A DNA stretch of 64,000 nt from Spirosoma validum. Its GTDB lineage: Bacteria > Bacteroidota > Bacteroidia > Cytophagales > Spirosomataceae. This document shows, piece by piece, positions 25,787 to 34,253 of the stretch; within the stretch, counting starts at the first letter, position 1, and each line of letters begins with the position of its first letter. The stretch covers positions 1 to 64,000 of the forward strand of contig NZ_JACXAA010000006.1 in the NCBI RefSeq assembly GCF_014699035.1, in the 5' to 3' direction. Position numbers and translations under genes: made by a program. Below the pieces are notes generated by a model. That model was not told the origin of the DNA. It worked only from the letters and a program-made list of their open reading frames with translations, and did not search any database.

Positions 25787-26728
25787 ATGAAATTTACGCC
25801 CATCGAAATCCGGCAGCACACTTTTGACAAAGGGTTGCGCGGTTATAAAACAGAAGAGGTCGACGCGTTTCTGGCTTCACTAGCCGAAGAATGGGAGCGC
25901 GTAACCAGCGATTATAAAATGTTGAAAATGCAGCTTGAACTGGCAGAGAAGGAATTAGGCAAGCTGAAAGAAGTAGAAATGACCTTGTTTCGCACGCTGA
26001 AAACAGCGGAAGACACCAGTACTCAAATCACGGAACAGGCGAATAAGGCAGGCGAAAAATACATTGGTGAGGCTAAACAGAAAGCAGATTCGTTACTGGC
26101 CGATGCTAAAAAACGTTCGGCCTTGATGGTTCAGGACGCTGAAAATCAGGCTCGTTATTTGAAAGATAATATCCTGAATGATTTAAAATCATTAGAGCAC
26201 GACTTCAAAGCTCTGGAAGGTTATAAAGAAAATTTGTCGGTACAGATCCGTACCCTTGCGGGCAATGCCGTTGACAGTGTGGAACGATTTGAGAAGAAAT
26301 TCACCAAGCAAAATCTGAAAGGTAAAATTGACGAAGTTGCTACGCAGATTAAGGAAGAGCTCAAACAGGAGGATGCGAAAAAAGCGTTAAAAAATGAGCA
26401 GCAACCTGATACGACCCCTTCACCTGCCGCACCAGCAAGTTCTGTTGCTAACCTGCCTCCATTAACTCAACGCGAACCATCCATTCCTGAGGCTATTCCG
26501 GTCGATGAATCGGTAATCGAAAAGCTTGATAAGGCGATTCAGCATTCGAGTCAACCTGAAGCAATTCAGGAGTCAGTATCGGAAAATAACGTAAAAGCCA
26601 TTGTAGACGACAAAGAACCAGCCTCAACATTAGCAGAAGTAAATACACCAGAACCAGAGCCTATTCCGGTCAAAGCAGCCGAGGAGGATCAGCCTAAGAA
26701 AGGTGGTTCGTTTTTCGATCAGATTTAA
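25787..26728 (+). CDS. DivIVA-domain protein
   Basis: 313 residues. The N-terminal DivIVA domain (MKFTPIEIRQHTFDKGLRGYKTEEVDAFLASL) is followed by a long coiled coil to about residue 205 and an acidic, Pro-rich tail rich in Glu-Pro pairs. In Firmicutes and Actinobacteria DivIVA marks curved membrane at poles and septa; the role in Bacteroidota is not well defined. Next to folB by 36 bp on the same strand; they may be co-transcribed. Confidence 0.85.
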   Translation: MKFTPIEIRQHTFDKGLRGYKTEEVDAFLASLAEEWERVTSDYKMLKMQLELAEKELGKLKEVEMTLFRTLKTAEDTSTQITEQANKAGEKYIGEAKQKADSLLADAKKRSALMVQDAENQARYLKDNILNDLKSLEHDFKALEGYKENLSVQIRTLAGNAVDSVERFEKKFTKQNLKGKIDEVATQIKEELKQEDAKKALKNEQQPDTTPSPAAPASSVANLPPLTQREPSIPEAIPVDESVIEKLDKAIQHSSQPEAIQESVSENNVKAIVDDKEPASTLAEVNTPEPEPIPVKAAEEDQPKKGGSFFDQI

Positions 26729-26764
26729 GTAGCGCAGATTTCCACCTGCACTACGACCATATGT

Positions 26765-27115
26765 ATGGGAACAATTGCGTTAGAAGGTCTCGAATTTTTC
26801 TCCTATCATGGTTTTTATGATGAGGAGCAAAAAATTGGCAACAAATACTCCGTCGATATTATTGTGACGGCTGATTTCTCGGAGGCCGCCCGACGAGACC
26901 GCCTGAGTGCTACGGTCAATTACGAGGATTTATATCGTATCACGACCGGCGTTATGAAACAGCCCGCCCGGCTTCTTGAGCACATTGCTCATCAAATCAT
27001 CCAGGAAATTCGCGCAAAATACTCTGATCTACAAGCGGTTGAGGTAAGCGTATCGAAGTTCAATCCACCTATCGGTGGAGTCTGTCACCGCGCAAAGATT
27101 ACATTGAAAGAATAG
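26765..27115 (+). CDS. folB: Dihydroneopterin aldolase
   Basis: Folate synthesis: splits 7,8-dihydroneopterin into hydroxymethyl-dihydropterin and glycolaldehyde. 116 residues with LEGLEFFSYHGFYDEEQKIGN (catalytic Tyr and Glu region), the NYEDLY motif near residue 56, LLEHIAHQI and a C-terminal VSKFNPPIGGVCHRA with the usual Lys-Pro region. Full family length. Confidence 0.92.
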   Translation: MGTIALEGLEFFSYHGFYDEEQKIGNKYSVDIIVTADFSEAARRDRLSATVNYEDLYRITTGVMKQPARLLEHIAHQIIQEIRAKYSDLQAVEVSVSKFNPPIGGVCHRAKITLKE

Positions 27116-27121
27116 AGTAGT

Positions 27122-27182
27122 GCAGGATATTGGGTTAAGGGCAGAGGGATATGCCTCTCCGACCCTTAGCCCAATATCCTGC
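27122..27182. terminator. Long bidirectional hairpin between folB and the YtxJ-like gene
   Basis: Arms GCAGGATATTGGGTTAAGGG and its near-perfect complement (19 of 20 pairs) with an inner stem AGAGG/CCTCT. Located between convergent genes. Unusually long; could extrude as a cruciform. Confidence 0.6.
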
Positions 27183-27186
27183 GCGT

Positions 27187-27516
27187 TTACACCGCTTGTT
27201 GCAATCCAGCAAACGAAATAGACATATGCGAGGCATCATAAATACATTTGCCATTACGGATAAGCAGGACCTGTGGCGACTCGTGTTCAACGCCAAATAC
27301 GCTTTCAATCTGCCGGGAGATGGGCCGATTAGCCAGTAAATCCAGGTAATACGGTTTCACACCAAGTTGATCGCTCCAATTGCGCTCCATACGGCTAAGA
27401 GCCATTGCACTAATCGAACAGGTAGTACTGTGCTTAAAAATCAACACAGGCTGTTTAGCGGATTCTTCCTTAATTACGTCGAGCTGAGCGTCACTCGTTA
27501 TTTTGTTCCAGTTCAT
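27187..27516 (-). CDS. ytxJ: YtxJ-like thioredoxin-fold protein (bacillithiol system)
   Basis: About 109 residues, thioredoxin fold. The active-site region is FKHSTTCSISAMALSRMER: the usual CPIS of monothiol bacilliredoxin-like YtxJ reads TCSIS here. VKPYYLDLLANRPISRQIESVFGVEHESPQVLLIRNGKCIYDASH is the conserved remainder. Probably removes bacillithiol from proteins (family inference). Start at MNWNKIT (27516); the longer frame from 27645 overlaps the upstream gene and lacks homology. Confidence 0.8.
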   Translation of the reverse strand: MNWNKITSDAQLDVIKEESAKQPVLIFKHSTTCSISAMALSRMERNWSDQLGVKPYYLDLLANRPISRQIESVFGVEHESPQVLLIRNGKCIYDASHMSISFAGLQQAV

Positions 27517-27571
27517 TATACCGACATAGGTTCTATTGGCAAAAAACGCATTTGGCAGCTTGAAAAGTTCG

Positions 27572-27880
27572 TCAGTTTTCAGGTGTATAACGAAGCTTCC
27601 CAGCCATTTCAGGAGAGATAGCTTCTGCATATACACCATAAGCATCGACTAACGTACCTTTATCGCCATTCTTCGCTTCGATAGCGTATAGTACCGTCTC
27701 ATCGCCGGGGTCGGTTTCTCCCTCGAACCGATACACATCTACGATATCGAAATCAGCAGGGCTTAGTTCTATATCATTGGTTTGGCAATGTAGATGGTCA
27801 GGTTTTAGATTATAGTCTAATGTGAAACCTTGCTTGCGTAAACCGTCAATGGCTTCAGTAAGCGTATCGTAAGCTTGCAT
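27572..27880 (-). CDS. Conserved small protein, often mislabelled phosphoribosylpyrophosphate synthetase
   Basis: 102 residues. Pattern MQAYDTLTEAIDGLRKQGFTLDYNL, ELSPADFDIVDVYRFEGETDPGDE and KGTLVDAYGVYAE matches a small family widespread in Bacteroidota. Database entries sometimes call it phosphoribosylpyrophosphate synthetase, but it lacks the size and the PRPP motifs of that enzyme, so I do not adopt the name. 55 bp upstream of the YtxJ-like gene on the same strand. Function unknown. Confidence 0.75.
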   Translation of the reverse strand: MQAYDTLTEAIDGLRKQGFTLDYNLKPDHLHCQTNDIELSPADFDIVDVYRFEGETDPGDETVLYAIEAKNGDKGTLVDAYGVYAEAISPEMAGKLRYTPEN

Positions 27881-27939
27881 AGATGATAGATTTAATGGTG
27901 AGTTTGTAGCTTTGTAACTATAACCAACCGCGTATTCGC

Positions 27940-29181
27940 TTGTTTTCCGGATTTTATAATACTGGTATCGCTACGTTCCAGTTTTTGATGCGTCTGGCCG
28001 CATCCTTTAATCCCAAAGCCCGGTTGTGGGTTGAAGGCCGACGTGATTGGGCGGCTACCTTAACTCAGAAACTTGCTGGCAACGTAGCGCCGATCGTTTG
28101 GTTTCATGCGGCTTCATTGGGCGAATTTGAACAGGGGCGTCCCGTCATCGAAGCTTTTCGGGAGCAATATCCAACGTATAAAATTCTGCTGACTTTCTTT
28201 TCGCCTTCGGGCTATGAAGTGCGAAAAAACTATGAAGGTGCAGACTACATCATCTATTTACCGGCTGATACGTCTGATAATGCCCGGAAGTTTATCCAGT
28301 TGGTAAAACCTAAAATGGCGTTTTTCATTAAATACGAATTCTGGTACAACTACCTGCGGGAGTTAAAAAAAACTAACGTACCTACTATTTCCTTCTCGGC
28401 TATTTTTCGACCCGATCAGCTTTTCTTCAAATCATATGGTGGTTTTTATCGCACCATGCTTCATAGCTTCGATCATATTCTGGTTCAGAATCAGGAATCC
28501 ATCGATTTGCTGAAACGTATTGATATCACGAACGTAACACTGGCAGGCGATACGCGTTTCGACCGGGTTGACCAAGTAGCAGCGGCCAGAAAAGAAATAC
28601 CGATAGCGAATGCCTTCAAGAACGAACAGCCTCTTTTGGTGATCGGAAGCGCCTGGCCAGAGGATATGAATGTATTGATTCCCTTTCTGAATGCGTTCGA
28701 TCAACCACTGAAAGCCATTATTGCTCCCCATGAAATTCATGATGATGAAATTGAGCGCTGGCGAGCCCAATTAACCAAGTCCTCTGTCCGTTTTTCGCAG
28801 ACCAACGTAACAGATGTACGTAGCGCAGAAGTGCTTTTCATCGATAACATTGGCATGCTTTCCTCCCTGTATCAGTACGGCGAATTTGCCTACGTCGGCG
28901 GGGCCTTTAAACAGGGACTGCATAACATTTTAGAGGCTGCTACGTTCGGTATGCCCTTATTTTTTGGCCCTGACTACGACAAGTTCCAGGAAGCGGTTGA
29001 TTTAGTTAAGGAAGGTGCGGCTTTCCCTATCGACAACGTAGACGAGTTGACAACTTTATTCAAAAAACAATACGCAGATCCTTCAGAAGCCGCTCGTATC
29101 AGCCGCGCTTATGTACACCGGAACATTGGCGCCACAGCAACGGTTATGGAGGTTGTAAGGCAATTCTTAACGAGTGAGTAG
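27940..29181 (+). CDS. waaA: 3-deoxy-D-manno-octulosonic acid transferase
   Basis: Adds KDO to lipid A precursor at the inner membrane. 413 residues: N-terminal membrane-associated helix, then two Rossmann halves of the GT30 family. Recognisable: WFHAASLGEFEQGRPVIEAFR near 50, ILLTFFSPSGYEVRKNY near 85, FIKYEFWYNYLRELKK, SAIFRPDQLFFKSYGGFYR, GDTRFDRV, and the donor site YVGGAFKQGLHNILEAATFGMPLFFGP near 322. The start must be TTG (27940), because an in-frame stop lies 33 bases upstream and no ATG intervenes. Confidence 0.92.
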   Translation: MFSGFYNTGIATFQFLMRLAASFNPKARLWVEGRRDWAATLTQKLAGNVAPIVWFHAASLGEFEQGRPVIEAFREQYPTYKILLTFFSPSGYEVRKNYEGADYIIYLPADTSDNARKFIQLVKPKMAFFIKYEFWYNYLRELKKTNVPTISFSAIFRPDQLFFKSYGGFYRTMLHSFDHILVQNQESIDLLKRIDITNVTLAGDTRFDRVDQVAAARKEIPIANAFKNEQPLLVIGSAWPEDMNVLIPFLNAFDQPLKAIIAPHEIHDDEIERWRAQLTKSSVRFSQTNVTDVRSAEVLFIDNIGMLSSLYQYGEFAYVGGAFKQGLHNILEAATFGMPLFFGPDYDKFQEAVDLVKEGAAFPIDNVDELTTLFKKQYADPSEAARISRAYVHRNIGATATVMEVVRQFLTSE

Positions 29182-29279
29182 GTACGAGTAAACCGTTGCT
29201 ATGGTAATACAAGCTTCGCTACTCGGTCCTAACTTCGCTCCGCACCGGCGGCCCTGTTCCACTCATTCTCTCTTATTCA

Positions 29280-30209
29280 TTGGCATACAACGGCTTAGTT
29301 ATACGTTCCACAGGTTCCTGGTACGACGTTCGCGACGCGGATGGTCATATCTTTCAGGGACGACTGAAAGGGAAATTTAAAATTAAAGGCCTCAAGGTTA
29401 CCAATCCGATTGCGGTCGGTGATCGGGTGACCTTTGAGGTGGAAGATAAAGCAGAGAACACAGCTATCATCAGTGATATTGCGCCCCGAGAGAATTATAT
29501 TATTCGCCAGTCAGTCCATAAAACAGCGCATGGACATATTCTGGCGGCCAATATTGATCAGGCGATACTGTTAGCAACGCTTACGTTACCACGCACTTCG
29601 CTGGGTTTCATCGACCGGTTTCTGGTTTCGGCCGAGTCGTTTCGTATTTCAACAAAAGTCATTTTCAACAAAGCCGACATTTTGAACGACGAGGGCCTGG
29701 CCTACCAGCAGGAAATCATGGATATGTACGAACGGATTGGGTATCAGTGCTTGTCTACATCCGCCACAGAAGGTGTAGGCGTTGACGAGTTCCGGCAACT
29801 GCTTGATCACAAGGTTACTCTGTTATCGGGTCACTCGGGCGTCGGCAAATCATCGCTCGTCAATGCCATTGCACCTGACTTGAATCTACGTACCAACGAG
29901 GTTTCGACCTTTGCTAACAAAGGTGTACATACGACCACCTTTGCCGAAATGTTTGAACTAGCTCCCAATACATATATTATCGACACGCCGGGTATTAAAG
30001 AGTTGGGGTTGATCGATACGTCGAAGGAAGAAATCAGTCATTATTTTCCTGAAATGCGCGAGCGCCTGAATCAGTGCCGTTTCCATAACTGCCTTCACAT
30101 CAATGAGCCCGGTTGCGCTATCAAAGATGCCGTTGCCGAAGGTGAAATTGCAGAAAGTCGTTACCTAAGTTATTTGAGTATGGTGGAAGGCGGAGACAAC
30201 CGGCGGTGA
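29280..30209 (+). CDS. rsgA: Ribosome small subunit-dependent GTPase A
   Basis: Late 30S assembly GTPase. 309 residues: OB-fold (about 1-75), circularly permuted GTPase with FNKADIL (G4) near 127, the P-loop GHSGVGKSSLVNA near 185, the switch TTTFAEMF and DTPGIKELG (G3), and a zinc-binding tail CRFHNCLHINEPGC. The start is TTG at 29280 (MAYNGLVIRSTG); no ATG fits. Downstream of the KDO transferase on the same strand. Confidence 0.93.
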   Translation: MAYNGLVIRSTGSWYDVRDADGHIFQGRLKGKFKIKGLKVTNPIAVGDRVTFEVEDKAENTAIISDIAPRENYIIRQSVHKTAHGHILAANIDQAILLATLTLPRTSLGFIDRFLVSAESFRISTKVIFNKADILNDEGLAYQQEIMDMYERIGYQCLSTSATEGVGVDEFRQLLDHKVTLLSGHSGVGKSSLVNAIAPDLNLRTNEVSTFANKGVHTTTFAEMFELAPNTYIIDTPGIKELGLIDTSKEEISHYFPEMRERLNQCRFHNCLHINEPGCAIKDAVAEGEIAESRYLSYLSMVEGGDNRR

Positions 30210-30243
30210 TTTTGTAGAGACGAAACGATACGTCTCTGCAAAA
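30210..30243. terminator. Terminator after rsgA
   Basis: Arms TTTTGTAGAGACG/CGTCTCTGCAAAA with an 8-base loop immediately after the rsgA stop and facing the end of the cystathionine beta-synthase gene. Confidence 0.55.
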
Positions 30244-30302
30244 CCCTTTCCCCAGTAAGAATCTCGGTTACATGTCCAGTTTCTGCCCGACAAATTTTTA
30301 CA

Positions 30303-31694
30303 TCAATTCGTCATAGCAGCCAGCAAATCGGCTTGTGTGATAATGTGCACTTGCTCCTTCTCATCGCGAACCAGCAGAGCTTTGTTGTCCCGGTCTATGA
30401 GTGATGACAACGCATCAATCGTATTGTCCAAACCAACAAATTTGAATGGCTTGTCCATTACGTCGCTGACAGCGTGATCTTTTACGGTGGGATCTTCTAT
30501 AAGCCTGTTCAGGATAGTCGAGTCGGTCAGGCTACCAACAATAGTACCGGTCTCGTCAGTAACGGGAATCTGCGAAATACCATACCGATTCAGAACGTGG
30601 ATCGCCTGACTAATCGACACGCCAGCACCGATCGTAGTAAGCTGCGACTGTCGGCCTGTCGCACCACCATTTTTATGCTGAATAATATCCCTGGCGGTTT
30701 TGAATGCACGATCTTCCAGAAAACCATGGTCTTTCATCCACGTATCATTATAAATCTTGGCGAGATAGCGCGTACCATGATCGGGTAATAGAATCACCAG
30801 TACGTCATCGTCAGTGAGATGATCTTTTGCCCACTCCAATGCGCCATGCACCGCCGTACCGCACGACCAGCCAACGAATAAGCCTTCTTCACGCGCTAAT
30901 CGTCGGGCCATAATAGCCGCATCTTTATCCGTGACTTTCACAAAGTGATCGATTACGCTGAAGTCCACGTTTTGCGGCAGAATATCTTCGCCAATGCCTT
31001 CGGTCATGTATGGATAAATCTCTCTCTCGTCGAAGATGCCGGTTTCTTTGTATTTTTTGAAAACCGAGCCATACGTATCGAGCCCAACGGAAACAATCTC
31101 TGAATTCTGCTCTTTCAGAAATTTCGACGTACCACAAATAGTACCGCCCGTACCGACGCCAGCCGCGAAGTGCGTGATTTTGCCATCAGTATCACGCCAG
31201 ATTTCGGGACCGGTCGTTTCGTAGTGAGCAGCCGTATTGGCTGGATTATCATATTGATTAGGATACAGCGAGTTGGGAATGTCGCGGTTTAGTTTTTTAG
31301 CAACCGAGTAATAAGACCGCGGATCGTCGGGCGCTACGTTCGTGGGGCAAACGACAACTTCAGCACCAACCGCCCGTAGAATATCAATCTTCTCCTTCGA
31401 CTGCTTATCGGCCATCGTAAAAATGCATTTATAGCCTTTGGCGATAGCCGCCAGCGCTAAGCCCATTCCGGTGTTGCCACTTGTTCCTTCGATGATCGTA
31501 CCGCCGGGTTTCAGCAATCCGCGCGCTTCGGCATCCTCGATCATGCGTACGGCAATACGATCTTTTACCGAATTACCCGGATTGAAATATTCGACTTTAG
31601 CCAGAATTGTTCCTTTAATTCCCTTCGTGACTTTGTTGAGCTTCACCAAGGGTGTATTGCCAATGGTGTCGATTATTGACTTGTGATAGTTCAT
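30303..31694 (-). CDS. cbs: Cystathionine beta-synthase
   Basis: Condenses serine (or O-acetylserine) with homocysteine to cystathionine. 463 residues. PLP domain 1-325: GNTPLVKLN, the PLP lysine in PGNSVKDRIA near residue 45, EGTSGNTGMGLAL near 74, GVGTGGTICGTSKF near 188, then two CBS domains (about 340-463, VLNRYGISQIPVTDETG and a second unit ending QVHIITQADLLAAM). No heme-binding N-terminal extension, as in bacterial forms. The CBS pair suggests allosteric control by a nucleotide or SAM. Distinct from the CysM at 3964. Confidence 0.92.
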   Translation of the reverse strand: MNYHKSIIDTIGNTPLVKLNKVTKGIKGTILAKVEYFNPGNSVKDRIAVRMIEDAEARGLLKPGGTIIEGTSGNTGMGLALAAIAKGYKCIFTMADKQSKEKIDILRAVGAEVVVCPTNVAPDDPRSYYSVAKKLNRDIPNSLYPNQYDNPANTAAHYETTGPEIWRDTDGKITHFAAGVGTGGTICGTSKFLKEQNSEIVSVGLDTYGSVFKKYKETGIFDEREIYPYMTEGIGEDILPQNVDFSVIDHFVKVTDKDAAIMARRLAREEGLFVGWSCGTAVHGALEWAKDHLTDDDVLVILLPDHGTRYLAKIYNDTWMKDHGFLEDRAFKTARDIIQHKNGGATGRQSQLTTIGAGVSISQAIHVLNRYGISQIPVTDETGTIVGSLTDSTILNRLIEDPTVKDHAVSDVMDKPFKFVGLDNTIDALSSLIDRDNKALLVRDEKEQVHIITQADLLAAMTN

Positions 31695-31960
31695 GTTGGT
31701 AGGTAGCCTTTTAGCCGGGTAAGGGAGCTACGTTCTGTGATTTATTCAAGTAAACGCCAGAAGCGGTTAGTTCGTTTGCCAAACTATCCTGTCGACCACG
31801 TAACGATTCGTCATCGGTTTATAACCATTCAGCCTATGGTTCTGCGCTTTCATACAAACCTCTATTTATGAGTGGTTTAAAGCGCTATACCTTTGAACCA
31901 TTCTTTTTAATCGCAACGGCGAACCGCCATTATTCACTACCACACAAATACGAACAACTC

Positions 31961-32365
31961 ATGAAAACGTTTGCACAATCACTACTGACTGCCCTGCTTT
32001 TAAGCACGGCCACATTGGCATCAACGGCAGCTACCACACCAACAGCAGCCAATCCAACCGTAACAACGGACTCGTACAAAGTAGCCGTTTTCCCATCATC
32101 GACGCCTTCGAAACTGAACGTTTTCGTTGAACGGACACCGGGGCAGATGATGCTTGTCTCGATAAAAGGTACCGATGGCCGAGTTTTAGCCAGACAAATC
32201 GTTAACAAAAAGCAAGGCAATTTCCATTTTCAGTTCGATATGTCAGAACTTCAGGATGGCGCCTACAGCGTTGAGCTTTCCGCTGGCAACGACGTAACGG
32301 TTTACCCGGTTACGCTGGCTACGCAACACGCCCAGGCTCCTGCTCGTACGATTACGCTGAACTAA
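31961..32365 (+). CDS. Small secreted protein with C-terminal sorting-like beta domain
   Basis: 134 residues. Signal peptide MKTFAQSLLTALLLSTATLAS, a Thr/Ala-rich linker, then a compact beta domain: VAVFPSSTPSKLNVFVERT, GQMMLVSIKGTDGRVLARQIVNKKQGNFHFQFDMSELQDGAYSVEL. The last pattern resembles type IX secretion C-terminal domains or DUF3244. The ATG at 31961 fits the signal peptide; the longer frame from 31868 adds unrelated sequence. Function unknown. Confidence 0.65.
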   Translation: MKTFAQSLLTALLLSTATLASTAATTPTAANPTVTTDSYKVAVFPSSTPSKLNVFVERTPGQMMLVSIKGTDGRVLARQIVNKKQGNFHFQFDMSELQDGAYSVELSAGNDVTVYPVTLATQHAQAPARTITLN

Positions 32366-32378
32366 TTGATCATTGAAC

Positions 32379-32424
32379 AATAACAAAACAGCCACGGTCT
32401 CACGACCGTGGCTGTTTTGTTATT
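32379..32424. terminator. Perfect 21-bp terminator hairpin
   Basis: Arms at 32379-32399 and 32404-32424 pair without a mismatch around a 4-base loop (core GCCACGGTC/GACCGTGGC with AAAACA/TGTTTT ends). It closes the secreted protein gene and, in the other direction, the ATPase-TOPRIM cassette. Confidence 0.85.
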
Positions 32425-32431
32425 GTTTGGA

Positions 32432-33058
32432 TTAGGATTGCTTACTATACTGTTCAAGAAAGGCAATTATCTGATTGTGAAAATGGGCGAAACTTCGGGA
32501 TTGCTTGGCTAGTTCATTGAAATCAGCTTTTTCCGCAATGGTCTGTGCTATTGATTGCATTTGACGGCGATCATCTTTACTGCCATACAATAGTTTCCTC
32601 AGTTTGTCTTGGGACTCTTTTTCAATGCTGTTCGCAACAGGTTTATCAATTAATTTGGAATGATAAGCTTGATAAATTAACCAGTGCTCGATAGCTTGAA
32701 TTGGAACATAGATTGCTATTCTAGCCTTGTATGTGTTTGGCTTATAAGCACTCCCCAATGCTTTGATTAGTTTATCACATTCTTTGACGTGTTCCTGCTG
32801 CTCATCGGTTTGATCGGGCCCGTCCAAATCAACACCGACAATACAGAACGCCTGATTCTCATCACGTAATGCTTTGAGGCAAAGATCTTCAGCTTCTACA
32901 AGCACCTTCGATTTGCTGGGCTGTTTCTTAAGTAAGTCAAGGCTACTACGTTTTATCTGCAATGTTTTTTCAGCAGCTACCCGTTTTAGATAAATTGGAA
33001 TAAACGTGTATTCGGTGAAACCTTCGGCAACCAGAGTGTACACTAATGCTGATTTCAT
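32432..33058 (-). CDS. TOPRIM/DUF4276-like protein, candidate defence effector
   Basis: 208 residues. The N-terminus VYTLVAEGFTEYTFIPIYLKR carries the acidic residue of a TOPRIM-like motif (E.xTE, as in DUF4276 and RloB proteins). CIVGVDLDGPDQ near residue 74 gives the DxD motif, and VPIQAIEHWLIYQAY near 118 matches the conserved P..xIExWL segment. The C-terminal helical part is charged. In PARIS, AbiL and RloA/RloB pairs such a protein is the nuclease-like partner of an ABC-type ATPase (family knowledge). Here its ATG overlaps the ATPase stop by four bases (ATGA), so the two are translationally coupled. Activity is inferred, not shown. Confidence 0.7.
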   Translation of the reverse strand: MKSALVYTLVAEGFTEYTFIPIYLKRVAAEKTLQIKRSSLDLLKKQPSKSKVLVEAEDLCLKALRDENQAFCIVGVDLDGPDQTDEQQEHVKECDKLIKALGSAYKPNTYKARIAIYVPIQAIEHWLIYQAYHSKLIDKPVANSIEKESQDKLRKLLYGSKDDRRQMQSIAQTIAEKADFNELAKQSRSFAHFHNQIIAFLEQYSKQS

Positions 33059-34203
33059 AAAACTTCTTCGGGAACACCACCTAACAAACCATACATCCAG
33101 TTTTCACCCAAATTGCTGGTGAAGTCGATTTCTTTTGTTCCCGTTTCACGACTACGTTGATGGGATGGCTCGATAATGTCTTTCTGTAAATTTTTTACGT
33201 GCGTTGATCCTTCCTCATCTTTTGAAAAGACAAACACAGCCTCTGGCATAGACGTAAATTCATTCAGAACGTTCTCATTATGCGTAGTAAGAATAATCTG
33301 TATATCCTTTTCCTCAGCTAGTCGAAAAATGAAATCCATTACTTCTCGAATTCGACGCGGGTGAATACCTTTTTCAGGTTCTTCCAGAAGAAGAAGTTTC
33401 GGTGGATTGGGTTGGTTGATGATACAAAGAAGAGCAAGAAAATAGAGCGTACCTTCCGAAAGTTCGTCAGCCCAGTAAGTTATATCTTGTTTGCTGTTGC
33501 TTAATCCAATACGTTTGAAGGATTTGTCTCCATGCAACTTCTTAAGTTCATCAGTTGGCGAAGCGTCTTCTAAATTAATTTCATCAAATTCTGGAATGCA
33601 AGTACTTAAATCGTTCTCTGTACGATTAAAAACAGTCCTTCTGTATTTACCCAACATTAAGTCTAAAAAGCCAACTAAATTGGAGCAGTCTGCATTTACT
33701 ACTTCTTCACCAGTACCAACTAAGCCTGGCTGAGTAAGCTTATTAGAATCAGGTTTATAAATAGTGATTTTTCCCAAATCGTTTTTCAGAGCCTGAATAG
33801 ATTCTTTCGCATTAAAGAATTTACCGTTGGAACCATCTACATTGCGAACAATTCTGCTTTTTTCGGCAGACCATTCTATATAGGCTTTCACATTATCGTC
33901 AAATAATAATTGAAAACTAACTTCTGATTGTCCATTTCTTTTAAAAACAGTTTTTAAATAATTGTATTTTTCTACTATAGTATAATTTTCAATGATAAAC
34001 ATACCTGTCTCTTCAGCTTCGTCTTCATCACCAATCTTCATTTCTATTTCCTCTAAGCCATGAGCATCATAACAAAACTCTAGTGCCTTCAAGAAATTTG
34101 TCTTACCAGAGTTGTTCGGGCCAATGAGCAGGTTGACTTTTTGGAGGTCGAGCGTGATGTCTTTTAGACTCTTAAAGTTCTGGATCGAAACGCGCTTGAG
34201 CAT
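33055..34203 (-). CDS. OLD/ABC-like AAA ATPase (AAA_21), candidate defence sensor
   Basis: 382 residues. Walker A LIGPNNSGKTNFLKAL near 27-42, ABC-like signature LSEGTLYFLALL near 252, Walker B LLLLEEPEKGIHPRR near 275 and the H-loop ILTTHNENVLNEF near 309. It has no TOPRIM domain of its own, unlike full OLD or GajA proteins; that role falls to the overlapping downstream gene. The middle of the gene (about 33600-34050) is clearly richer in A+T than the flanks, a sign of transfer. It lies 50 bp after the M1 peptidase stop on the same strand. Confidence 0.8.
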   Translation of the reverse strand: MLKRVSIQNFKSLKDITLDLQKVNLLIGPNNSGKTNFLKALEFCYDAHGLEEIEMKIGDEDEAEETGMFIIENYTIVEKYNYLKTVFKRNGQSEVSFQLLFDDNVKAYIEWSAEKSRIVRNVDGSNGKFFNAKESIQALKNDLGKITIYKPDSNKLTQPGLVGTGEEVVNADCSNLVGFLDLMLGKYRRTVFNRTENDLSTCIPEFDEINLEDASPTDELKKLHGDKSFKRIGLSNSKQDITYWADELSEGTLYFLALLCIINQPNPPKLLLLEEPEKGIHPRRIREVMDFIFRLAEEKDIQIILTTHNENVLNEFTSMPEAVFVFSKDEEGSTHVKNLQKDIIEPSHQRSRETGTKEIDFTSNLGENWMYGLLGGVPEEVL

Positions 34204-34253
34204 GGTCGGAGAGCGGTTAATGGCAACGTAGTGATAAAGCGCAAGTTATGAAT

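Noticed and set aside
29182-29279. tRNA or small gene between waaA and rsgA
   Set aside because: No cloverleaf and no open frame; only 98 bases.
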